DNA from: Bog-532 sp963830385 | GTDB lineage: Bacteria; Actinomycetota; Actinomycetes; Streptosporangiales; Streptosporangiaceae | Length of the DNA stretch: 64,000 nt | Reading direction: 5' to 3' | Assembly (NCBI GenBank): GCA_963830385.1 | Contig: CAWHMD010000008.1 | Coordinates: forward strand, 372,001-436,000 | Part shown: positions 58,737-64,000 of the stretch, in pieces | Position numbering within the stretch: position 1 is the stretch's first letter | Layout: each line of letters opens with the position of its first letter | Program-made: the position numbers and the translations under genes | Notes under the pieces: generated by a model | What the model was told of the DNA's origin: nothing | The model's database searches: none | The model's input: the letters and a program-made list of their open reading frames with translations, nothing else

Positions 58737-59350
58737 CGCTCCTCCGTCGCCCCCTCGGGGCGTTCGACCCGCAGCACCCGGTAGCCCGCCCGGGCCGCGA
58801 CCCGGCTCACCGCCCAGCCCTGGCCCTCCAGCCAGCGGTGCAGCGAGTCCGCGCCCAGGTGGCGCTGGACCACCGCCCAGGCGGCGGCGCCCGGGGCCAG
58901 CCGCGGCAGCCAGCGGTCCAGCAGTTCGTGCAGGGCCTGCTTGCCGATCCGGATCGGCGGGTTCGACCAGATCCCGGCGTAGGCGGCGGGCAGGTCCGGG
59001 TCACCGGGGAGCGCGCAGCGCACGTTGCCCAGCCCGGCCCGCTGCGCGTTGCGGGCGCACAGGTCCAGGGCCCGCTCGTTCACGTCGACCGCCCACACGG
59101 TGGCCTGCGGCGCCCGGGCCGCCAGGACCAGCGCGATCGGCCCGTCGCCGGCCCCCAGGTCGAGCAGGTCGCCGGTATCCGGGGGTGTGGCCGCCTGATC
59201 GAGCAGCAGCCGGGTACCGGCGTCCAGCCGCGCCGGGGAGAATACCCCGGAGTCGGTCTCCAGGTCCAGGTGCACGTCGGGCAGCAGGACGTGCACCCGG
59301 CCCGGCCGGTGCGCCGTTCCCGGCTGTGCCGTGAAGTAGTGGTCGCTCAA
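58733..59350 (-). CDS. RsmC-like class I methyltransferase
   Basis: 205 residues. SAM site DLLDLGAGDGPIALVLAARA, VDVNERALDLCARNAQRAG and the N6/N2-type catalytic motif WSNPPIRIGK. This resembles the C-terminal half of RsmC/RlmG, which methylate guanine N2 in 16S or 23S rRNA, matching its place next to an RNA 2'-O-methyltransferase gene. GTG or ATG starts near 59350. Translationally coupled to the SpoU gene (ATGA). Confidence 0.9.
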   Translation of the reverse strand: MSDHYFTAQPGTAHRPGRVHVLLPDVHLDLETDSGVFSPARLDAGTRLLLDQAATPPDTGDLLDLGAGDGPIALVLAARAPQATVWAVDVNERALDLCARNAQRAGLGNVRCALPGDPDLPAAYAGIWSNPPIRIGKQALHELLDRWLPRLAPGAAAWAVVQRHLGADSLHRWLEGQGWAVSRVAARAGYRVLRVERPEGATEER

Positions 59351-59361
59351 GTAGCGGTCGC

Positions 59362-59709
59362 TCAGGCGGTCCGCGCGGGGGCGGGCGGGCTGGCGGCGGC
59401 GGCCTCGGCTGCCAGCGCCGGGTTGATGTAGCGGCGGGTCATCCAGCGCTCGACCACGAACGTGAGGATGGGGATCGTGCCGGCCAGCAGCACCACGATC
59501 GTCCGGTCCGGGCGCAGCCGCAGCTTCCAGGCCAGCAGCGCCGCCGCGATCAGGTAGATGATGTACAGGATGCCGTGCACGGTGCCGACCACGTTGACCA
59601 GCGCCGGGTGCCCGGCGATCTGCAGCGGGATGCCGACGAAGCAGAGCACCAGCAGGACCACACCGGTGATGTAGGCCATCACCCGGTAGCGGAGCACGGT
59701 TCCTCGCAC
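59362..59709 (-). CDS. DUF3817 integral membrane protein
   Basis: 115 residues with three helices. Family pattern: YRVMAYITGVVLLVLCFVGI, then VNVVGTVHGILYIIYLIAAA with the conserved His and TIPILTFVVERWMTRRY. Function unknown; common in actinobacteria. It lies 11 bp upstream of the RsmC-like gene in the same operon. Confidence 0.9.
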   Translation of the reverse strand: MRGTVLRYRVMAYITGVVLLVLCFVGIPLQIAGHPALVNVVGTVHGILYIIYLIAAALLAWKLRLRPDRTIVVLLAGTIPILTFVVERWMTRRYINPALAAEAAAASPPAPARTA

Positions 59710-59732
59710 CGGTGCTACCTCCGAGGGGGTCG

Positions 59733-60146
59733 CTACCGGCCGCTGCTCTCCGCGTTGCGGTTGAGCTTGGCCAGGTAGGCGTTGTAGGCGGCCAGCTCGG
59801 GGTCGTACACCTCGAGCACGCCGCTCATACTACCCGTCGTAGTGCCTTCCGCGGTGTACGCGCCGGCGGGCAGGTACACCTCGTCGGGCGGGGCCACCTT
59901 GCCGGTCCTGATGCGGTACTCGTCCCGGATCGTCTTGGCCCAGAACACCGCCCCGAGCAGCGCGAACAGCGGCCACTCGAACGTGTAGGCCCAGCTCAGG
60001 GCGTTGCCGGCCAGGGCCCGGTGGAGCTGCCAGTCGCCCAGCCAGAACATGCCCCAGAAGGCCACCACCGCGAACGCGTGCCAGGCCAGCCAGCGCGGCG
60101 CGACCAGGAACCGCCACGTCGCCCACCGCGTCCCGGCCTCGGTCAT
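59733..60146 (-). CDS. Small two-helix membrane protein of unknown function
   Basis: 137 residues, no family recognised with certainty. Helices lie near residues 19-38 (LAWHAFAVVAFWGMFWLGDW) and 52-68. WLGDWQLHRA recalls the first helix of SURF1-like proteins, but nothing else of SURF1 is present. The C-terminus is hydrophilic (KVAPPDEVYLPAGAYTAEG) and likely cytoplasmic. First gene of the minus-strand operon with DUF3817 24 bp behind. Confidence 0.78.
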   Translation of the reverse strand: MTEAGTRWATWRFLVAPRWLAWHAFAVVAFWGMFWLGDWQLHRALAGNALSWAYTFEWPLFALLGAVFWAKTIRDEYRIRTGKVAPPDEVYLPAGAYTAEGTTTGSMSGVLEVYDPELAAYNAYLAKLNRNAESSGR

Positions 60147-60163
60147 GGATTGAGCGTACTGCC

Positions 60164-60517
60164 GTGGACGACTTCCGGGATAATTGGCCCATGGCGCTGG
60201 CGAACGCGATCCGCTCCCGCTGGGACGGGGTGTCGGACCGGCTCCCGGCCACGCTGACCGACCTGCGTGGCCCGCACACCGGCGTCGTGGTGCTGCCGGT
60301 CCACCTGACCTGGCACGGGCTGCGCGAGTTCGACGTGGCCAAGGACGAGTCCCGGCTGGTGCTGTACAGCATCCTGCTCGGCCAGGGCCGCCGGGGTGAC
60401 CTGGCCCGCTACGTGAACGCGGTCCGGCTGGCCCAGGACTGGCCGGAGCTGGCCGCGCTGCTCAGCCGCCGCACCCGGCGGGCCTGCGAGCGGCGGCTGG
60501 GGCTGCCCGCGGCCTAA
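60164..60517 (+). CDS. Conserved-looking protein of unknown function
   Basis: 117 residues from GTG 60164, or 108 from ATG 60191. No family recognised. Basic, helical C-terminus (RRTRRACERRLGLP) and a central VVVLPVHLTWHGLREFDVAK segment with FDVAKDESRLVLY. It starts only 17 bp from the divergent membrane-protein gene, which favours the later ATG; GATAAT near 60178 could then be a -10 element of a nearly leaderless message. It precedes adk by 9 bp and probably shares its transcript. Confidence 0.72.
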   Translation: MDDFRDNWPMALANAIRSRWDGVSDRLPATLTDLRGPHTGVVVLPVHLTWHGLREFDVAKDESRLVLYSILLGQGRRGDLARYVNAVRLAQDWPELAALLSRRTRRACERRLGLPAA

Positions 60518-60526
60518 GCTTGGGCT

Positions 60527-61189
60527 ATGCGCAAATACGTGATCATGGGTGTGCAGGGCAGCGGTAAGGGCACGCAGAGCCAGCTGCTGGCCCGTGACCT
60601 CGACCTTGTGCACATCAGCGTGGGGGACATCTTCCGCTGGAACGTGCAGCACCACACCAAGCTGGGGGCCCAGGTCCAGCGGATCATGGCCGAAGGCAAC
60701 CTGGTCGGGGACGACCTGGTCGAGTCGGTGGTGCGGGACCGGCTGACCGGGCACGACTGGAACTTCGGCTTCATCATCGACGGGTTCCCGCGTAACCGGC
60801 GGCAGGCGCTGTTCTTCCTGGAGAGCTACGACATCGACGGGGTCATCCACCTCGACATGCCGGACAGCGAGGTCCGCCGCCGGGTGCTGGCCCGGCGGCT
60901 GTGCGCCGGCTGCGGCATGGACTACAACCTGCTGGCCAACAGCCCCCACGAAGCGGGCAAGTGTGACGCCTGCGGCGGCCAGCTCACCACCCGCGAGGAC
61001 GACAACGAGGAGGCGCTGGCCGTCCGGCTGAAGGACTACCACGAGAAGACCAACCCCGTCCTGGACCTTTTCCGGGGCAAGGAATACGTGATCACCGTGG
61101 ACGCCCGGCCCGATCCGGTCACGGTCCAGCAGAACATCCGCCGCCAGCTGGGCCTGCCGCCCCTGCAGGAAGAACCTAAGGAGAAATAG
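60527..61189 (+). CDS. Adenylate kinase family nucleoside monophosphate kinase
   Basis: 220 residues. P-loop MGVQGSGKGTQSQLLA, NMP-binding segment VHISVGDIFRW, GFIIDGFPRNRRQALF and a zinc-type LID with C-x2-C and C-x2-C (LCAGCGMDYN, KCDACGG). It would interconvert AMP and ATP or a related monophosphate. The usual adk lies in the secY-map operon of actinobacteria, so this is probably a second, divergent kinase. Its stop overlaps the next GTG (TAGTG). Confidence 0.9.
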   Translation: MRKYVIMGVQGSGKGTQSQLLARDLDLVHISVGDIFRWNVQHHTKLGAQVQRIMAEGNLVGDDLVESVVRDRLTGHDWNFGFIIDGFPRNRRQALFFLESYDIDGVIHLDMPDSEVRRRVLARRLCAGCGMDYNLLANSPHEAGKCDACGGQLTTREDDNEEALAVRLKDYHEKTNPVLDLFRGKEYVITVDARPDPVTVQQNIRRQLGLPPLQEEPKEK

Positions 61190-62133
61190 TGCGCGAGATC
61201 GCGGTCTTCAGCGGGAGCGCCCATCCCAAACTGGCCCGTGAAATCTGCCTGCACCTGGATGTGCCGCTGTACCCGGTACGCATCCAGCGGTTCGCCAACG
61301 ACTGCCTGGAGGTCCAGCTTCAGGCCAACTGCCGCGAGCGCGACGTGTTCATCATTCAGCCGCTGGTCGAGCCGGTGCAGGAGAACCTGGTCGAGCTGCT
61401 GCTGATGGCCGATGCCGCCCGCGGCGCGTCGGCCGCCCGGGTCACCGCGGTCATGCCGTACTACGCCTACGCCCGTTCGGACAAGAAGGACGAGCCGCGG
61501 ATCTCCATCGCCGGGCGGCTCATCGCCGACCTGCTGGTCGCGGCCGGCGCCAATCGGGTGCTGGCCATGACCCTGCACTCGCCGCAGGTGCACGGGTTCT
61601 TCTCGGTGCCGGTGGACCACCTGAACGCGCTGCGCGAGCTGGCCGCGCACTTCCGGGTGCGGGACCTGAGCAACACCGTGGTGGTGGCGCCCGACCTGGG
61701 CTACGCCAAGAGCGCGGCCGCGTTCGCCCGGCGGCTGGGGCTGCCGATGGCCGCGGGCTCGAAGGAACGGCACGGCGACGACTCGGTGACGATCAGCGCC
61801 ATCATCGGCGACGTGGCCGGCCGCGACGTCATCGTCATCGACGACGAGATCGCCCGCGGCACCACCCTGGTCGAGTTGCTGGCCCGGCTGCGCGAGCAGG
61901 ACGTGCATAGCGTGCGTATCGCCTGCACGCACGGGCTGTTCGCCGACGGCGCGCTGGGCAAGCTGGCCGCCCAGCCCGAAGTGGCCGAGGTGGTGTGCAC
62001 GAACACCGTGCCGATGCCCGCGCGCGAGCGGGACGACAAACTGCGGGTGCTGTCGATCGCCCCGGCCATGGGCGAGGCGATCCGCCGCATCCACAACGGC
62101 GAGTCGGTCAGCTCGCTCTTCGACCTGCCCTGA
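61189..62133 (+). CDS. Ribose-phosphate pyrophosphokinase-like protein
   Basis: 314 residues. Prs makes PRPP from ribose-5-phosphate and ATP. Seen: REIAVFSGSAHPKLAREIC, YPVRIQRFANDCLEVQLQAN (flag region), MPYYAYARSDKK with MTLHSPQVHGFF and the PRPP loop DVIVIDDEIARGTTLVE. The loop differs from the common VDDMIDTGGT, and the flexible loop has SDKKDEP in place of QDRK. It may be a paralog with altered regulation or substrate. GTG 61189 coupled to the adenylate kinase. Confidence 0.88.
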   Translation: MREIAVFSGSAHPKLAREICLHLDVPLYPVRIQRFANDCLEVQLQANCRERDVFIIQPLVEPVQENLVELLLMADAARGASAARVTAVMPYYAYARSDKKDEPRISIAGRLIADLLVAAGANRVLAMTLHSPQVHGFFSVPVDHLNALRELAAHFRVRDLSNTVVVAPDLGYAKSAAAFARRLGLPMAAGSKERHGDDSVTISAIIGDVAGRDVIVIDDEIARGTTLVELLARLREQDVHSVRIACTHGLFADGALGKLAAQPEVAEVVCTNTVPMPARERDDKLRVLSIAPAMGEAIRRIHNGESVSSLFDLP

Positions 62134-62150
62134 GCCGGCCGCCGGGCGGC

Positions 62151-64000
62151 TCAGGCACCGGCGATGTCGACGATCCAGGCGAGCACGAACGCCTCCTCGT
62201 GCCAGGCGTCGTAGCGGCCGCTGCGGCCGCCGTGACCGGCGTTCATCTCGGTCTTGAGCAGGAACGGGCCGCCCTGGGCGGTGGCCTGCAGCCGGGCCAC
62301 CCAGCGGGCCGGCTCCCGGTACAGCACCCGGGTGTCGTTCAGGCTGGTGATGGCCAGGATCGGCGGGTACACGGTCGGCCGCACGTTCTCGTACGGGGTG
62401 TACGACTTCATGTACTGGTACACCTCGGGGTCGTGCAGCGGGTCACCCCACTCCTCCCACTCGGTCACCGTCAGCGGCAGGGACGGGTCCAGGATCGAGG
62501 TCAGCGCGTCCACGAACGGCACCTGGGCCACGATGCCCGCGAAGGCGCCCGGGGCCTCGTTGACGGCCGCGCCCATCAGCAGCCCGCCCGCGGACCCGCC
62601 CCGCGCCACCAGCCGCCCGGCCGACGTCCAGCCCGTTTCGGCCAGGTGCCGGGCGCAGGCCACGAAGTCGGTGAACGTGTTCTTCTTGTGCAGCATCTTG
62701 CCGTCGTCGTACCAGGTGCGGCCCAGCTCGCCGCCCCCGCGGACGTGCGCGATCGCGTACACGAAGCCCCGGTCCAGCAGCGACAGCCGGGAGATGGAGA
62801 AGTACGGGTCCATCGAGATCTCGTAGCTGCCGTACCCGTACAGCAGGCCGGGGGCGCTGCCGTCCCGCGCCGTGCCGCGCCGGCACACCAGCGAGATCGG
62901 CACCCGGGTGCCGTCGGGGGCGGTCGCCCAGTCGCGGAACTGCTCGTAGTCCTCGGGCCGGTAGTCGCGGCCACCGGGGAGCGGCAGCACCGGCTGGCGG
63001 CGGCGCAGGATCAGCTCACCGCTGGCCATCTCGCAGTCGTAGACCGAGTCCGGCGTGACCAGCGACTCGTAGTGCAGCCGGTACTGGGTCGCGCCGGCGT
63101 CAGGGGTGCCGCCGGGGGAGACCGAGTAGACCGGCTCGGGGAAGCCGACGTCATAGCCGGTCCCGTCCGCCCGGATGACCCGGAGCCCGGTCAGGCCCTC
63201 GCGCCGGTAATGGACCACGGTGAAATTGGTGAAGGCGTCCACGTCCAGCAGCCGGGTGCTGTCCTGGCCGGCGATGAGCGTGGTCCACCGGCCGGGGTCG
63301 TCGACCGGCGCCTCGGCCAGGGCGAAGTTGACGGCCCCGTCGTTGTGCAGGATCAGCAGCCGCTGGCGGCCATCGGCGAACTCCTGGTGCTCGACCTGGT
63401 ACTCCAGGCCGGGACGGCGGGGAGCCACCACCCGCAGCTCACCCTGCGGGTCGGCCGCGTCCAGCAGCCACACCTCGCTGGTCACCTTGCTGGAGGACGC
63501 GATCATCAGGAAGCGCTGGCTGCGGGTCAGCCCGACCCCGACCCAGAACTTCTCGTCCGCCTCCTCAAACACCACCGCGTCCTCGGTGTGCGGGGTGCCG
63601 ACCAGGTGCCGCCACACCCGCCAGGGCCGCCAGGCGTCGTCGACGGTCACGTAGAACAGCGCGCTGCCGTCCAGCGACCAGGCGGCCCCGTAGAACGTGT
63701 TGGGGATCTCGTCGGCGGCCAGTTCGCCGGTCACCAGGTCCTTGATCCGCAGCGTGAACCGCTCGTCGCCGGCGTAGTCGGTCGAGTAGGCCAGCTGGTG
63801 GCCATCGGGGCTGACGCTGACCGCCCCCATCGAGAAGAACTGCGAGTCCCCGGCCAGCTCGTTGGCGTCCAGCATGATCTCTTCGCCGGGCAGGGCGCCC
63901 CCGTCGGCGGCCAGCGGCGGCGCGTCGTCACCGGGCCGCACCTCGGTCCGGCACTGCAGCCCGTACTGCTGGCCCTCGACCGTGCGCCCGTAATACCACC
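62151..64000 (-). CDS. Oligopeptidase B / prolyl oligopeptidase (S9A), truncated by the window edge
   Basis: About 616 residues are visible; the N-terminus lies beyond the right edge, where the frame continues with WYYGRTVEGQQYG, a typical oligopeptidase B segment. The propeller region is followed by the catalytic domain with nucleophile Ser in VARGGSAGGLLMGAAVNEAP, Asp in ITSLNDTRVLY and His in NAGHGGRSGRYD. These serine peptidases cut short peptides after basic residues (oligopeptidase B) or proline; YGYGSYEISMDPYFS and HVRGGGELGR favour the former. Probably cytosolic. Convergent with prs, 17 bp apart. Confidence 0.93.
   Translation of the reverse strand, partial: WYYGRTVEGQQYGLQCRTEVRPGDDAPPLAADGGALPGEEIMLDANELAGDSQFFSMGAVSVSPDGHQLAYSTDYAGDERFTLRIKDLVTGELAADEIPNTFYGAAWSLDGSALFYVTVDDAWRPWRVWRHLVGTPHTEDAVVFEEADEKFWVGVGLTRSQRFLMIASSSKVTSEVWLLDAADPQGELRVVAPRRPGLEYQVEHQEFADGRQRLLILHNDGAVNFALAEAPVDDPGRWTTLIAGQDSTRLLDVDAFTNFTVVHYRREGLTGLRVIRADGTGYDVGFPEPVYSVSPGGTPDAGATQYRLHYESLVTPDSVYDCEMASGELILRRRQPVLPLPGGRDYRPEDYEQFRDWATAPDGTRVPISLVCRRGTARDGSAPGLLYGYGSYEISMDPYFSISRLSLLDRGFVYAIAHVRGGGELGRTWYDDGKMLHKKNTFTDFVACARHLAETGWTSAGRLVARGGSAGGLLMGAAVNEAPGAFAGIVAQVPFVDALTSILDPSLPLTVTEWEEWGDPLHDPEVYQYMKSYTPYENVRPTVYPPILAITSLNDTRVLYREPARWVARLQATAQGGPFLLKTEMNAGHGGRSGRYDAWHEEAFVLAWIVDIAGA

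Overview
The window is very GC-rich chromosomal DNA with GTG, ATG and TTG starts, purine-rich ribosome binding sites and densely packed genes. Its gene content points to a high-GC actinobacterium: RbpA under a sigma-R type promoter, a polyprenol-phosphate mannose synthase, a PAC2-family protein, DUF3817, DUF2332, DUF222/HNH and Lgt with a long acidic tail. A Streptosporangiales- or Streptomyces-like relative is my guess; the genus cannot be fixed from the sequence alone. I saw no rRNA, tRNA, CRISPR array, prophage or transposase.

Layout. 0-9 kb: an OmpR/HisKA two-component pair with a DUF2332 gene, an ApbE-type flavin transferase, a CYTH protein, a Pcm-like methyltransferase coupled to a GT87 membrane glycosyltransferase, and a small membrane protein with a minisatellite tail. 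9-12.2 kb: selA-selB, the dedicated selenocysteine machinery. 12.2-14.6 kb: an accessory patch with an AT-rich leader, a frameshifted DUF222/HNH gene, a Phd/RelE-type toxin-antitoxin pair and a decayed second HNH 3' end. 14.6-19.1 kb: a GT1 glycosyltransferase, a GH13 alpha-glucosidase and a second GT87 enzyme. 19.2-21.8 kb: moaA, mobA and a 2-hydroxyacid dehydrogenase. 21.9-26.4 kb: RDD and DUF2752 membrane proteins, then a NarL-type two-component system (kinase frameshifted) in one operon with a cation diffusion facilitator. 26.4-31.4 kb: an ArsB-like permease, a 5'-3' exonuclease, an M24 peptidase, an eroded SDR/MerR pair and a PAC2 protein. 31.6-45.5 kb: carbohydrate and regulator territory: a UgpC/MsmK ATPase facing an Lrp regulator, a TetR/MFS pair, an SDR coupled to a very large GH38 alpha-mannosidase facing an ArsR-like regulator, an MFS/MarR pair and a LacI regulator. 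45.5-55.3 kb: mixed metabolic genes (GNAT, broken ankyrin gene, PAF-acetylhydrolase-like hydrolase, cyclase, DUF1059, two methyltransferases, LuxR regulator, lgt, an AhpD-like protein and a KamA-family radical SAM enzyme). 55.3-64 kb: a long structured leader, polyprenol-phosphate mannose synthase, rbpA, a six-gene operon (GDPD, SpoU, RsmC-like, DUF3817 and others), an adk-prs pair and the 3' part of an oligopeptidase B gene.

Regulation is unusually readable. Four divergent gene pairs carry clear dyad operators (TetR/MFS, MarR/MFS, ArsR-like/mannosidase and the Lrp half-site array), a 20-bp perfect palindrome precedes the NarL-type kinase, and rbpA has a textbook sigma-R promoter. Five loci look broken: two by apparent single-base deletions and three (SDR, MerR, ankyrin) by internal deletions. 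Gene erosion or assembly errors must be distinguished there.

I did not identify a wholly new multi-gene defence or biosynthetic system. The best leads are the toxin-antitoxin pair between two HNH 3' ends, the 55.5-55.9 kb structured leader, the long convergent overlap of the cation transporter, and KamA and Prs paralogs whose family signature motifs deviate.
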